DNA from: Chitinimonas viridis
GTDB lineage: Bacteria > Pseudomonadota > Gammaproteobacteria > Burkholderiales > Chitinimonadaceae
Assembly (NCBI RefSeq): GCF_030409555.1
Contig: NZ_JAUFPU010000004.1
Coordinates: 499,680 to 563,679 of the forward strand
DNA length: 64,000 nucleotides
Direction: 5' to 3'
Of the stretch, positions 33,473-43,322 are shown piece after piece. The stretch's first letter is position 1. Each line of letters begins with the position of its first letter. Below the pieces are notes generated by a model. The model worked only from the letters and a program-made list of their open reading frames with translations. It ran no database searches and was not told the DNA's origin. Made by a program: the position numbers and the translations under genes.

Positions 33473-34654
33473 TCAGATGCGTTCCACACACAAGGCAACG
33501 CCCATGCCGCCGCCTATGCAGAGGGTAGCCAGGCCCCGCTTGGCATCGCGCCGCGCCAGTTCGTGCAGCAGGGTGACTAGCACGCGGGCGCCTGATGCGC
33601 CGATGGGGTGGCCCAGCGCGATTGCGCCGCCGTTCACGTTGACCTTGTTCCAGTCCCACTTCAGCTCGCGGGCAACCCCCAGAGCCTGAGCGGCGAAGGC
33701 TTCATTGGCTTCGATCAGGTCGACTTGGTCCAGCGTCCAGCCGGCACGGGCTAGTGCACGCTGGGTGGCGGGCACCGGGCCCATGCCCATGATGCTGGGC
33801 TCGACACCTGCCGAGGCATAGCCGGCCACACGCGCCAATGGCTTGAGGCCCAGCTCGGCAGCCTTGGCTGCACTCATCAGCATCAGGGCTGCGGCGCCGT
33901 CATTGATGCCCGAGGCATTGCCGGCCGTAACACTGCCCTCTTTGTTGAAGGCAGGGCGCAGCTTGGCCAGTGCATCCATGGTGGTGCCCAGCTTGATGTA
34001 TTCGTCGCTGGCAAATGCAACCGGATCGCCCTTGCGTTGCGGCACCAATACGGGGGTGATTTCGTCGGCAAAGCGGCCTGCCTTCTGGGCGGCCTCGGCC
34101 TTGTTCTGCGAGGCCAGCGCCAGCTCGTCCTGCTCCTGGCGGCTGATGTTGTACTTGGTGGCGATGTTCTCGGCGGTGATGCCCATGGGGTACTGGTTGT
34201 ATACATCGGTCAGACCGTCGTACATCATGCTGTCCACCAGGGTAGCGCTGCCCATGCGTATGCCATCGCGCGAGTTGGGCAGCAGATGCGGCGCCAGCGA
34301 CATGTTCTCCTGGCCACCGGCGATGACGATATCGTTATCGCCCGACAGGATGGATTGCACTGCCAGATGGGTGGCCTTGAGGCCGGAGCCGCACACCTGG
34401 TTGATGGTCAGTGCTGGCACATGCACCGGAATGCCTGCCTTGATCAGTGCCTGGCGGGCTGGATTCTGGCCCAGGCCTGCGGTGAGCACATTGCCCAGTA
34501 TCACTTCGCTGATCTGCTCGGGGGCCACGCCGGTCTTCTCCAGCAATGCCTTGATGACGGTAGCACCCAGATCGGGGGCAGACACCTTGGCCAGGCTGCC
34601 GCCGAATGAGGCTATGGCAGTACGTTGTGCGGCAACGATTACGACTTCAGTCAT
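33473..34654 (-). CDS. phaA: acetyl-CoA acetyltransferase (beta-ketothiolase)
   Basis: Condenses two acetyl-CoA to acetoacetyl-CoA, the first step of PHB synthesis; 393 aa. The nucleophilic Cys is in [10 protein letters not shown] (near residue 88), the catalytic His in [14 protein letters not shown], and the second Cys in [10 protein letters not shown]. It lies 206 bp downstream of phaC on the same strand, so the PHA role is favoured, though AtoB-type degradative use is possible. No phaB reductase is in the window. Confidence 0.92.
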   Translation of the reverse strand: MTEVVIVAAQRTAIASFGGSLAKVSAPDLGATVIKALLEKTGVAPEQISEVILGNVLTAGLGQNPARQALIKAGIPVHVPALTINQVCGSGLKATHLAVQSILSGDNDIVIAGGQENMSLAPHLLPNSRDGIRMGSATLVDSMMYDGLTDVYNQYPMGITAENIATKYNISRQEQDELALASQNKAEAAQKAGRFADEITPVLVPQRKGDPVAFASDEYIKLGTTMDALAKLRPAFNKEGSVTAGNASGINDGAAALMLMSAAKAAELGLKPLARVAGYASAGVEPSIMGMGPVPATQRALARAGWTLDQVDLIEANEAFAAQALGVARELKWDWNKVNVNGGAIALGHPIGASGARVLVTLLHELARRDAKRGLATLCIGGGMGVALCVERI

Positions 34655-34860
34655 GATTTGCTCCTACTTGGGTGGGGAGGCCGCCCGCAGCATCAAGCTG
34701 GCGCGGCGTCTGCATTACGCCCCATATTGATGGGGCTGGATTCCAGTTGTGCTACTACTCAGTGCCCGCCGTGGCGGGATTTGTTCAAGCCCGCAGCCGG
34801 CTGGCAGACGGAAGGCCGGCACCGGCTGGCTGACGCCATGCCTGCCGGCCCTGTCTGCAG

Positions 34861-36621
34861 TCAGGCGCCGACCTTGGCCTTGACGTAAGCGCCCGGCGCC
34901 GGCTCGATGGCCTTGTAGCGGGTATTGCCCGGCTTTTTGGGCGCAGCTACCTGCTTGCCCGATTGCGGCGCCAGCCAGTTATCCCAATCCTGCCACCAGC
35001 TACCTGGGCGGCTCTCGGCACCGGCCAGCCAGCTGTCGGCGTCGGCCGGATGGTCGTCGTTTACCCAGTAATTGCGCTTGTTGGGGCCGACCGGGTTGAT
35101 CGAGCCGGCAATATGGCCCGATGCGCCCAGCACATAGCGTACCTTGTCGCTGCCCAGCAGCTGGGTGCCCCGGTAAGCCGATTGCCACGGCACGATATGG
35201 TCTTCGCGGGCGGCAAAGATATAGATGGGCCAGTCGTATTTGGCTACATCCACCGGCACACCGCAGACCGACATGGCACCAGGCTTGGCCAGGTTGTTCT
35301 CCAAGTACATATTACGCAGGAAGAACGTGTGCATGGGCAGGGGCAGGTTGGCCGAATCGTTGTTCCAGTACAGCAGATCGAACGGTGGGGGTGTCTTGCC
35401 CTTGAGGTAGTTGTTGACCACGTAGTTCCAGATCAGGTCATTGGCGCGCAGCATGGAGAAGGCCCGGGCCAGCTCCTTGCCGCTGATCACGCCGCCCTCG
35501 GCCAGCTTGGCCTCGCGTTTTTTTACCAGCTCTTCGTCGACAAACTGCTTGATATCGCCCGGCTCGGTGTGGTCGATCAGCGAGGTCATGAAGGTCACAC
35601 TCTCGAACCAATCCAGCTCGCGGGCTTTCATCACCGCCAGGGTGGTCGCCAGGATCACGCCGCCTATGCAGAAACCCAGCACATTGATCTTGTCCTGCTT
35701 GCTGATCTCGCGCACTACCTCGGCAGCCTTGATCACGCCGCTCTCGACATAGTCGTCCCAGGTCAGCTTGCCCAGCTCGGGGGTGATGCTGCGCCAGGAC
35801 ACCATGAATACCGTGTAGCCCTGTGCCACGAAATGGCGAACCATGGAGTTTTCGGGCTGCAGATCCATCAGGTAGTACTTGTTCACCGCTGGCGGCACAA
35901 ACAGCACTGGCCGCTCGTATACCTGGGCGGTCGTCGGTGTGTATTGGATCAGCTGGAACAAGGGGCTCTCAAACACCACCGTACCGGGTGTGACCGCCAG
36001 GTTCTCGCCCACGGCGAACTGCGATTCGTCGGTCATCGAGATATGGCCCTTGGCCATGTCTTCAGACAACTTGCGCAGCCCTTCGGCCAGGCTCTCACCC
36101 TTGGTATCCAGCGCCAGTTTGATGACTTCGGGGTTGGTCAGGGCGAAGTTGGAGGGCGACATGGCGTCGATGAACTGCTGGGTATAGAAGCCCACCTTGA
36201 CGCGGGTGGGGTCATCCATCGGCACACCATCGACCAGCTCGTTCAACCACTTGGCGCTGAGCAGGTATTGCTGCTTGATGTAATCGTAAAACGGGTATTG
36301 GGCCCATTCAGGGGCAGCGAAGCGGCGATCGCCCTTGCTGGCTGGCGGGTTAGGTTGTTTCTCGCGGGTACCCAGCAGACCCATCCAGAGATCCATCTGC
36401 TGCTGGTAGTAGCTGCTCTGCAGACCCACCAGCTGCTGGGTGTTGCCCATCAGACCCTGCATGAACTGCTCAAACGCCTTGGGCTGGCTGTCGCCGGCAG
36501 GGCGCATGCCGCCCACAAAGTTTTCCAGCAATTTACGGTTGGCGTCGGTCAACGATTGCAGAAAGGCCTGATAAGGCTGGGATTCGCTGCCTGCTTGGGG
36601 TTCGGTACTGGACTGGCTCAA
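34861..36621 (-). CDS. phaC: PhaC: class I poly(3-hydroxyalkanoate) synthase
   Basis: Polymerises 3-hydroxyacyl-CoA into granule polymer; 586 aa. The lipase-like box GFCIGGV contains the catalytic Cys. The Asp ([16 protein letters not shown]) and His ([13 protein letters not shown]) of the triad are visible. The N-terminal PhaC_N domain covers about residues 90-270. I set the start at TTG 36621 because AGGAG lies seven bases upstream; the longer frame from 36684 has no ribosome binding site and an unusual basic leader. Confidence 0.93.
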   Translation of the reverse strand: MSQSSTEPQAGSESQPYQAFLQSLTDANRKLLENFVGGMRPAGDSQPKAFEQFMQGLMGNTQQLVGLQSSYYQQQMDLWMGLLGTREKQPNPPASKGDRRFAAPEWAQYPFYDYIKQQYLLSAKWLNELVDGVPMDDPTRVKVGFYTQQFIDAMSPSNFALTNPEVIKLALDTKGESLAEGLRKLSEDMAKGHISMTDESQFAVGENLAVTPGTVVFESPLFQLIQYTPTTAQVYERPVLFVPPAVNKYYLMDLQPENSMVRHFVAQGYTVFMVSWRSITPELGKLTWDDYVESGVIKAAEVVREISKQDKINVLGFCIGGVILATTLAVMKARELDWFESVTFMTSLIDHTEPGDIKQFVDEELVKKREAKLAEGGVISGKELARAFSMLRANDLIWNYVVNNYLKGKTPPPFDLLYWNNDSANLPLPMHTFFLRNMYLENNLAKPGAMSVCGVPVDVAKYDWPIYIFAAREDHIVPWQSAYRGTQLLGSDKVRYVLGASGHIAGSINPVGPNKRNYWVNDDHPADADSWLAGAESRPGSWWQDWDNWLAPQSGKQVAAPKKPGNTRYKAIEPAPGAYVKAKVGA

Positions 36622-36676
36622 GCGCTGTCTCCTGATCGGTTTGCCCGTATTTTTGTATGAGTGTGGGCAGGGTAGA

Positions 36677-36691
36677 TGCTGCAACGCAGCA
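36677..36691. promoter_or_regulatory. TGCTGC-N3-GCAGCA inverted repeat upstream of phaC
   Basis: A perfect 6-bp inverted repeat 56 bp before the proposed phaC start. TGC-rich palindromes of this kind are bound by PhaR in some betaproteobacteria; here this is inference only. Confidence 0.35.
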
Positions 36692-36843
36692 AATTTGTAC
36701 GCGCCCGCATTTTAGGCATGCCCTACCAGCGGACACAAGCGCCAATACATGACAGGTCATCTTGTCTAGCGCTCGGTCAAAAATGCACTGTAAAAGCAAT
36801 ACCTTGGTAATATTCGCCACTTCCTGGGTCATCACAAGCGCTT

Positions 36844-36868
36844 AATTCTTAAGCAATTATTAAGAATT
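36844..36868. promoter_or_regulatory. AATTCTTAA-N7-TTAAGAATT inverted repeat upstream of the PBP7 gene
   Basis: Perfect 9-bp arms in an AT-rich promoter region 100-124 bp before the PBP7 start. TTGACT follows at 36872, a possible -35 box. Regulator unknown. Confidence 0.4.
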
Positions 36869-36967
36869 CACTTGACTTGCACGACCTTAACCCATGATTT
36901 TCATGGCTTTTCATTGATCGCTTATGTATTATCGATTTATCGTGTATCTACATTCCGGAGACGTTGC

Positions 36968-38014
36968 ATGCAGTCCCGCCTCTCCGCGCTAATTGCCGGT
37001 ATCGTCGTGATGTGCTTGGTGTCCTTCCCCGCCCCTGCCGAGGCGGCCAAGGCCAGCAAGAAGCAGGTCAGCAGCAAGACGATACGTAGCAAAGCCGCCA
37101 AGAAACCAGTCAAGAAGTTGCGCTATGTGCGCAAGGGCAAACCCAGCAAACTGGCTTTGAATAAGCCGCGCTTGCGTGGCGGCAAGATCACCCGCGTCTC
37201 TACCCGTGCAAGCACCCTGGACTTTGGCGCCCCCATAGGCAATCCGGGCGAATTGGCGCTGTACTCCAGCTCTGCCGTGGTGGTCAACGCCATTTCCGGC
37301 GAACGCATCTATGGCAAGAACAGCAACAGCCCTGCCCCCATCGCCTCCATCACCAAGCTGATGACGGCCATCGTGGCGTTGGACATGCATCTGCCGCTGA
37401 ATGAATACATCACCATCACCGAAGAAGACGTCGACACCCTTAAGAACACCAGCTCGCGCCTGATGGTAGGCACCACACTCAGCCGTGGCGAGCTGATGCA
37501 CCTGGCACTGATGTCGTCCGAAAACCGAGCCGCCCATGCACTGGCCCGCACCGCCCCAGGTGGTACCGCAGCCTTTATTGCCCGCATGAACCGAACGGCG
37601 CAATCGCTGGGTATGTATCGCACCACATTTGCCGACCCCACCGGGCTTACCAGCGCCAATGTCTCGTCAGCAGAAGACCTGATCAGGCTGGTGCAAGCGG
37701 CCCATCACTACCCCGAGATACGGGCTTATTCGACCAGCGAAGGCTACAACTTCGTCTCCAACGTCAATAATCGTCTGTACGAGTTCCGCAATACCAACCC
37801 CTTGGTTCGGAGCCAGAACTGGCAGATAGGCTTGTCCAAGACCGGCTATATCTCCGAGGCAGGCAAATGCCTGGTAATGCAGGCCACCATCAACGACACA
37901 CCCGTCATCATTGTGCTGCTGGATTCAGACGGCAAACTGACCCGCATCGGTGACGCCAACCGTATCAAGAAATGGCTTGAAACCAGCCCTGTCGCCATGT
38001 TGCGGGCGGGTTAG
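36968..38014 (+). CDS. pbpG: D-alanyl-D-alanine endopeptidase (PBP7/8 type, peptidase S11)
   Basis: Periplasmic serine peptidase that cleaves peptidoglycan cross-links; 348 aa. Signal peptide at residues 1-25 (LSALIAGIVVMCLVSFPAPA), then a Lys-rich linker. The three active-site motifs of the family are present: SITK (nucleophile Ser), SEN as the SxN motif in LMSSENRAAHAL, and KTG in GLSKTGYISEAG. The start at 36968 has GGAG upstream; the longer frame adds a leader before the signal peptide. It ends 24 bp before a terminator. Confidence 0.92.
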   Translation: MQSRLSALIAGIVVMCLVSFPAPAEAAKASKKQVSSKTIRSKAAKKPVKKLRYVRKGKPSKLALNKPRLRGGKITRVSTRASTLDFGAPIGNPGELALYSSSAVVVNAISGERIYGKNSNSPAPIASITKLMTAIVALDMHLPLNEYITITEEDVDTLKNTSSRLMVGTTLSRGELMHLALMSSENRAAHALARTAPGGTAAFIARMNRTAQSLGMYRTTFADPTGLTSANVSSAEDLIRLVQAAHHYPEIRAYSTSEGYNFVSNVNNRLYEFRNTNPLVRSQNWQIGLSKTGYISEAGKCLVMQATINDTPVIIVLLDSDGKLTRIGDANRIKKWLETSPVAMLRAG

Positions 38015-38037
38015 CACAACGCCGCATGCATCTGCTC

Positions 38038-38063
38038 AACGCCCGCTGACGCGGGCGTTTTGC
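38038..38063 (+). terminator. Rho-independent terminator after the PBP7 gene
   Basis: AACGCCCGC, TGAC loop, GCGGGCGTT followed by TTGCTTT (38038-38063). Confidence 0.85.
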
Positions 38064-38114
38064 TTTGCAGTGCCCGGAGCATAACCCCAATGACAAGAAG
38101 TACTTGCATCCATC

Positions 38115-38150
38115 AATGAGAATCAATATTATTCGATAAACATTCTCATT
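38115..38150. promoter_or_regulatory. Fur-like region upstream of bfd
   Basis: AATGAGAAT at 38115-38123 and ATTCTCATT at 38142-38150 are perfect inverted arms around an AT-rich centre with GATAA. TGAGAAT-type half sites are typical of overlapping Fur boxes. It ends 11 bp before the bfd start, so iron repression of bfd is expected. Confidence 0.65.
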
Positions 38151-38161
38151 GCATACACGCC

Positions 38162-38374
38162 ATGTACGTCTGCATCTGCAACGCCGTCACCGACAAGCAA
38201 ATTCGCCGTGCCATCAACGATGGCTGCGGCAGCATGCGCGAGTTGCGCATGGAACTGGGCGTGGCAGGCTGCTGTGGCAAATGCGCCCCTGATGCCCGCG
38301 CTCTGCTGCTCGACAGTAAGCGCGAACAGATGACTGCAGGCCAAGGAGCCACCATCACCCTGGTACCCGCCTAA
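38162..38374 (+). CDS. bfd: bacterioferritin-associated ferredoxin
   Basis: [2Fe-2S] ferredoxin of 70 aa that reduces the ferric core of bacterioferritin to release iron. The Cys ligands are seen as MYVCICNAV and CCGKCAPDA, the BFD-fold signature. It starts 11 bp after a Fur-like region and precedes bfr, the gene for its partner. Confidence 0.93.
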   Translation: MYVCICNAVTDKQIRRAINDGCGSMRELRMELGVAGCCGKCAPDARALLLDSKREQMTAGQGATITLVPA

Positions 38375-38478
38375 ACAGACTTGCGTTTCCTCTTGCCGCA
38401 CCCGGTCTAACTGGCATACGCTAGCGAGATAGGGGCGGCTGTGCTGCTTTGCAAATTCGATTCTGCAAGGAGGGCATC

Positions 38479-38958
38479 ATGAAGGGCGATAAAAAGGTCA
38501 TCAGCTTCCTGAACGGGGCGCTGAAGAATGAGCTGACGGCGATCAACCAGTATTTCCTGCATGCGCGCATGTTCAAGAACTGGGGCTTCCAGGCACTCAA
38601 TGAACATGAGTACCATGAGTCCATCGATGAGATGAAGCATGCCGATGCCCTGATAGAACGCATCTTGTTCCTGGAGGGCCTGCCCAATCTGCAGGAGCTG
38701 GGCAAGATCTATATCGGTGAAGATGTAAAGGAAGCCTTGCAGTGTGACCTGAAGCTGGAGATGGAAGCCATCCCCCTGCTGAAGGAAGCCATCGCCCACT
38801 GCGAGAAGGTGCACGACTACATCAGCCGGGAACTATTCGAGCACATCCTCGAAAGCGAGGAAGAGCATGTGGATTGGCTAGAAACCAACCTGGGCCTGAT
38901 CGAGCAGATAGGCTATCAGAACTACCTGCAATCGCAGATGTCTGGCAGCGGTTCCTGA
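38479..38958 (+). CDS. bfr: bacterioferritin
   Basis: Iron-storage 24-mer subunit, 159 aa, a four-helix bundle. The ferroxidase ligands are visible: Glu in [12 protein letters not shown], Glu and His in [13 protein letters not shown], and [11 protein letters not shown]. The Met that ligates heme at the dimer interface is expected near residue 52 (DEMKHA). The start at 38479 has AAGGAGGG upstream, which is decisive over an in-frame codon at 38449. It lies 104 bp after bfd and ends at a terminator. Confidence 0.95.
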   Translation: MKGDKKVISFLNGALKNELTAINQYFLHARMFKNWGFQALNEHEYHESIDEMKHADALIERILFLEGLPNLQELGKIYIGEDVKEALQCDLKLEMEAIPLLKEAIAHCEKVHDYISRELFEHILESEEEHVDWLETNLGLIEQIGYQNYLQSQMSGSGS

Positions 38959-39036
38959 TATCTCGCCAGCGCGCCATCAGTGCTCGCGCCTGACTAGAGC
39001 TTGAGTCGCTAAAGAAACAGCAGGTGCCACTGCACG

Positions 39037-39070
39037 AAAGCCGCTGATTACTTACATCAGCGGCTTTTTC
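39037..39070 (+). terminator. Rho-independent terminator after bfr
   Basis: AAAGCCGCTGAT and its complement ATCAGCGGCTTT with a seven-base loop, followed by TTC. It lies between convergent bfr and fbpC and may serve both. Confidence 0.85.
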
Positions 39071-39099
39071 GTTGCCGGCGGGCCTATGCGTCAAGCGAC

Positions 39100-40143
39100 T
39101 CAGGTAAAGGCTATCACGTGGTCTATTTCCAGCCGTATGCCTATGGATTCACCAATGGCATGATCGTGATGGCTGGGCACCAGGCTAAGCACTGTCGCGC
39201 CAGAGGGCAGCGCCAGGGTGTAGAGGAACTGCGCACCCCGGAAAGCTTTCTTCACCACCCGCGCCTGCAGCGTGCTGGCATCGTCATGCAGCACATCATC
39301 AGGGCGCAGCAGTACCTGCACCTTGCTACCCGTCGCACAGTCCTGCATGGCCCGGCAGTTGCGCCTACCCAGCTCGAACACCAGCTCGCCCGGCCCCACC
39401 ACCTCGGCAGGCAGGAAGGCCCCCTCCCCGACAAAGTCCGCCACGAAGCGGTCGGCCGGTTCATGGTAGAGCGCGTAGGCCGCATCCCACTGCCGCAGGC
39501 GGCCACCTTCCATCACCCCTATCTTGTCAGCCAGCGCAAATGCCTCGTGCTGGTCATGGGTTACCAGCAAGGCCGTCATGCCACGGCTCTTCAGTATGTC
39601 TCGCACCTCCTGCGACAAACGCTCCCGCAGCTCCACGTCCAGGTTGGAGAACGGCTCATCCAGCAATAGCAGGCGCGGTGCGGGCGCCAGGGCCCGGGCC
39701 AGCGCCACGCGTTGTTGCTGCCCGCCCGACAAGGCGTGGGTGTAGTGATCTGCATAGCCCGCCAGCCCCACCACCTCCAGCAGCTCATCGACACGCCGGC
39801 GGCGCGCTGCCGATGCCACGCCTGTCATGCCGAAACCGACGTTCCCCGCCACCGTCAAATGCGGAAACAGGGCGTAGTCCTGGAACACCATGCCCACCCC
39901 ACGGCGCTGTGGCGGCCAGTGGTCGGCCACGGTGGCTACCGTGTCGCCATTGATGGCGATGCGGCCAGCCCGGATCGGCTCGAAACCGGCAATGGCGCGC
40001 AGTGCGGTGGTCTTACCGCAGCCGGAGGCCCCCAGCAGGCAGCCGATTTCACCCTCCAGCAGGGTAAAGGACAAGTCGTGCAGCACCCGCTTGTCGTCAT
40101 AGGTCACACCCACGCCATCCAGCGTCAACAGGCTCTTGCTCAC
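39100..40143 (-). CDS. fbpC: ferric iron ABC transporter ATP-binding protein
   Basis: ATPase of a ferric-ion importer, 347 aa. Walker A GASGCGKTT, signature LSGGQQQRVALARAL, Walker B LLLLDEPFSNLD and the H-loop VTHDQHEA are present, and a C-terminal TOBE-like domain follows (about 280-347). I use GTG 40143, which overlaps the permease stop as GTGA; the longer frame lies inside the permease gene. Assignment to iron rests on the FbpA-like protein and fused permease upstream. Confidence 0.9.
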   Translation of the reverse strand: MSKSLLTLDGVGVTYDDKRVLHDLSFTLLEGEIGCLLGASGCGKTTALRAIAGFEPIRAGRIAINGDTVATVADHWPPQRRGVGMVFQDYALFPHLTVAGNVGFGMTGVASAARRRRVDELLEVVGLAGYADHYTHALSGGQQQRVALARALAPAPRLLLLDEPFSNLDVELRERLSQEVRDILKSRGMTALLVTHDQHEAFALADKIGVMEGGRLRQWDAAYALYHEPADRFVADFVGEGAFLPAEVVGPGELVFELGRRNCRAMQDCATGSKVQVLLRPDDVLHDDASTLQARVVKKAFRGAQFLYTLALPSGATVLSLVPSHHDHAIGESIGIRLEIDHVIAFT

Positions 40144-41801
40144 GCGTGTCTCTCCGTCTGCACCGCCAACAGGATGACGGGGATCAAACCCGCCAGCACG
40201 ATGGCTACCGAGGGCAAGGCCGCCATCTCCCACTGTCCTTCACTGGTCATCTCGAACACCCGTACCGCCAAGGTATCCCAGCCAAAAGGCCGGGTCATCA
40301 GGGTGATGGGCATTTCCTTCATCACGTCCACAAACACCATAAGCGCCGCCGTCAGCAAGCCCCCCCGCAGCATGGGCAGGTGTATGCGCCACAATACCGC
40401 ACGTCGCCCCAGGCCCATGGAGGCAGCCGCCTCCTCCTGGCTAGCCGTAATGCGCTGCATGGCCGATTGGGTAGGCTCGAACGCCACCGCCAGGAAACGT
40501 GCCGCATACGCCAGCAGCATCACCAGCAGCGTGCCTTTGATGACTTCGCTCACACCCGGCCAGCCCAAGGCATGGGCAGCGGTAATCAGATGATTGTCCA
40601 GCCAGGCCAGGGGAATGAACACGCCCACCGCCAGCACCGTGCCCGGTACCGCATAGCCCAGGGTGGCCAGGCGTGCCGCCAGGCGGCTGGCGATATCGCG
40701 CTTGCGCCGTACCGCGTAGGCCAGCACCAGCGCCAGCACGACTACCACGCCGGCAGCCCCCGCCGACAACACCAGTGAGCGACCGACAAAGCCCATATAG
40801 CGCAAATCGAGCTGCTCGGCCGCCACCGTCCACGCCCAGTAAAGCAGCTGCGCCATAGGCACCAGAAACGCCAGGCTCAGCACCAGCAGGCAAGCTCCCG
40901 CCACCAGCCAGCCTCGCCAGGGCGGTAGACGCTCCGGCCGGTTGGCAGCCCCTCGCCCCGTCGCGGTATAGCGCTTGTCACCACGGGCGCGCTGCTCCAG
41001 CAATGCCAGGGCCAGCACGGCCATCACCAGCAGCGATGCCAGTTGTGAGGCGGCGGTCAGGTTGAATAGGCCAAACCAGGCCTTGTAGATGGCCGTGGTA
41101 AAAGTGTCGTAATTGAACGTAGCAACCGTGCCAAAATCGGCCAGGCACTCCATCAGTGCCAGGCTGACCCCACCCACCAGCCATGGACGCGCCATGGGCA
41201 GCGCCACCCGCCAGAAACCCTGGCGACGGCTCAGTCCCAGCGACGCTGCAGCCTCCAGCGCCCGCCTGCCCTGTGTGAGAAAGGCATTACGCGCCAGCAG
41301 GTAGACATAGGGGTAGAGCACCAACGTCAAGGTCAGTATCACGCCCCCGCGTGAGCGTATGGACGGAAACCAGCTGCTGTCGCCCGCAACATCGCGTATC
41401 AGGCTTTGCAGCGGCCCGGTGAAGTCGTACAAGCCTATCTGCACAAAGGCCAGCACATAGGCCGGCATGGCCAGCGGCAAGGCCAACGCCCAGGCAAAAT
41501 GCTTGCGGCCGGGGAAATCATAGATCGCCGTCACCCAGGCCAACGATACGCCCAACCCCAGCGTGCCCACTGCCACCCCGGCAATCAGCCAGGCGGTATT
41601 GATCAGCAACTGCGGCAGTACAAACTCCGCCATATGCCGCCACACCTCGCCCTCGGGCTGCCACAGGCTGGCCAGCACCACCCCCAGCGGCACCAGCGTG
41701 ACTGCCGCCACCAACCAGGCAAGGGCATGCTCATCCAGCCGGCGCGGCAGGCGACGGGGGGTGGGCGGCAAGGGAGCGGTATGCGGGATATCGATGTCCA
41801 T
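40140..41801 (-). CDS. fbpB: ferric iron ABC transporter permease (fused two-domain)
   Basis: Inner-membrane permease of 553 aa with about 12 helices, formed by two homologous binding-protein-dependent transport domains, as usual for FbpB/SfuB. EAA-loop-like segments are visible in each half (LEAAASLGLSRRQGFWRVALP and EEAAASMGLGRRAVLWRIHLP). It overlaps fbpC by 4 bp. It lies 222 bp after fbpA with a hairpin in between. Confidence 0.9.
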   Translation of the reverse strand: MDIDIPHTAPLPPTPRRLPRRLDEHALAWLVAAVTLVPLGVVLASLWQPEGEVWRHMAEFVLPQLLINTAWLIAGVAVGTLGLGVSLAWVTAIYDFPGRKHFAWALALPLAMPAYVLAFVQIGLYDFTGPLQSLIRDVAGDSSWFPSIRSRGGVILTLTLVLYPYVYLLARNAFLTQGRRALEAAASLGLSRRQGFWRVALPMARPWLVGGVSLALMECLADFGTVATFNYDTFTTAIYKAWFGLFNLTAASQLASLLVMAVLALALLEQRARGDKRYTATGRGAANRPERLPPWRGWLVAGACLLVLSLAFLVPMAQLLYWAWTVAAEQLDLRYMGFVGRSLVLSAGAAGVVVVLALVLAYAVRRKRDIASRLAARLATLGYAVPGTVLAVGVFIPLAWLDNHLITAAHALGWPGVSEVIKGTLLVMLLAYAARFLAVAFEPTQSAMQRITASQEEAAASMGLGRRAVLWRIHLPMLRGGLLTAALMVFVDVMKEMPITLMTRPFGWDTLAVRVFEMTSEGQWEMAALPSVAIVLAGLIPVILLAVQTERHA

Positions 41802-41908
41802 AAGACGGATAAAGCCAACGGCCGCTTGATTGCGGCCGTCGATGATTCATTCTACCCAAGGCAGCGTGCTGCTGCTAAGCGAAACCGCCATCAGGATTGA
41901 TGCAGGTC

Positions 41909-41947
41909 AAAAGCGCCGGCCGGAAACGGTACTTTCCGGTCGGCGCT
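41909..41947 (-). terminator. terminator/attenuator hairpin between fbpA and fbpB
   Basis: A 15-bp stem with one mismatch (41912-41926 with 41933-41947) followed on the minus strand by TTTT. Lying inside the transporter operon, it would let most transcripts stop after fbpA and so favour the binding protein over the membrane parts. Confidence 0.75.
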
Positions 41948-42023
41948 CCGATGCTTGCTGGGTGCAGGCAGTCCGTGTGCAAGAACCTGCGCAACAACGC
42001 CAGAGCGGTTTTGTCAGCCGTGC

Positions 42024-43016
42024 TTAGCGATAGCCTGCGCGGTCCATCAGCTTGACTGCAGCTGCCTGCAATTCACCGGCCTTGGCCACGTTGATGTAGT
42101 CATGCTTGAAATCACCCCAGGCAGCCACCTTGGCATCAGGCTTCACCTTGGTGTTGACGGGATACTCCATGTTCACGTCGGCATACAGGTTCTGCGCCTT
42201 CTCGCTGGACAGCCATTCGATCAGCTTGAGTGCACCCTTTTCGTTCTTGGCATGGCGGGTAACACCAGCGCCCGAGATGTTCACGTGTACGCCCGTGGTC
42301 TTCTGGTTAGGCCAGAACACGGCCAGCGGCAAGGTGGGTTCCTTTTCCATCAGGCGGCCGTAATAGTAGGTATTGGCAATACCTACTTCGCACTGTCCAG
42401 CCGCGACGGCCTTCAGCATCATGGTGTCATCCGAGAACGGATCGGTTGCCAGATTGGCAACCCAGCCACGCACGATCTGTTCGGTCTTAGCCTCGCCCAA
42501 GCGGGCAATCATGGTGGCCACCAGCGATTGGTTGTAGACCTTCTTGGAAGTACGCAGGCAGAGCTTGCCCTTCCACTTGGGGTCGGCCAGATCCTCGTAG
42601 CTTGCCAGTTGGGCAGGCTTGAGCTTTTGCGTGTTGTAGAACATGGTGCGAGCCCGTACCGACAAACCATACCAGCTGCCCTTGGGGTCGCGCAGGTGGG
42701 CAGGTACATTGGCCTCCAGCACAGTGGACTTCACCGGCTTGAGCAAACCCATCTGCTCGGCCTGCCACAGCACGCCAGCGTCCACCGTCAGCAGCACATC
42801 GGCTGGGGTATTGGCACCCTCAGCCTTGATACGCTCCATCAGCGGGCCTTCCTTGTCGGTCACGAATTTCACCTGCACACCGGTTTCCTTGGTGTAGGCA
42901 TCAAACAGGGGCTTGATCAGCGATTCGATACGGGCCGAATAGACCGTCACTTCCTCGGCCATGGCGGGCATGGCAGCAACAAAGGCAGCGGCAAGCAACA
43001 AGGGGCGAAACTTCAT
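42024..43016 (-). CDS. fbpA: periplasmic ferric iron-binding protein
   Basis: Solute-binding protein of 330 aa with a signal peptide ([20 protein letters not shown]). The sequence [21 protein letters not shown] and the paired Tyr in ANTYYYGRL, which ligate Fe3+ in FbpA/FutA1 proteins, identify an iron carrier. It is the first gene of fbpABC. Iron regulation is likely, though the nearest Fur-like box is about 190 bp upstream. Confidence 0.92.
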   Translation of the reverse strand: MKFRPLLLAAAFVAAMPAMAEEVTVYSARIESLIKPLFDAYTKETGVQVKFVTDKEGPLMERIKAEGANTPADVLLTVDAGVLWQAEQMGLLKPVKSTVLEANVPAHLRDPKGSWYGLSVRARTMFYNTQKLKPAQLASYEDLADPKWKGKLCLRTSKKVYNQSLVATMIARLGEAKTEQIVRGWVANLATDPFSDDTMMLKAVAAGQCEVGIANTYYYGRLMEKEPTLPLAVFWPNQKTTGVHVNISGAGVTRHAKNEKGALKLIEWLSSEKAQNLYADVNMEYPVNTKVKPDAKVAAWGDFKHDYINVAKAGELQAAAVKLMDRAGYR

Positions 43017-43206
43017 GGGGCACTCCAGCTTTTGGATAGGTGGAAGAATCTGCCGGGCACCCTCAAGCCATTGTCAGGCGGTGTTTGCTCAAGACACTAC
43101 CAGCCTACCCATGACACCACGGGCATGACTGATACGGGCCAAGCGCACCTATCCCGCCTACAAACCAGACTGTGAGGAAAGCACCCTGCAAACGCGATTC
43201 TCTCAC

Positions 43207-43223
43207 GAATGAGAACGCTTATC
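43207..43223. promoter_or_regulatory. possible Fur box between fbpA and rdgC
   Basis: On the minus strand GATAAGCGTTCTCATTC resembles the Fur consensus (about 11 of 19 positions when extended). It lies 190 bp before fbpA and 100 bp before rdgC. The rest of this 306-bp intergenic region shows nothing else clear. Confidence 0.45.
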
Positions 43224-43322
43224 AAAATTGCCAGGATGGACTGGCGGATAACGGCAGCAGTGATCGAAGCGGTTCTGGCATACAATCGCCCCCTTATCCC
43301 TGTCGTCCCGGAATACCGTCCT

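Noticed and set aside
34963-36660. 565-codon plus-strand frame opposite phaC
   Set aside because: Antisense shadow of phaC; His/Gln/Gly-rich composition without domains.
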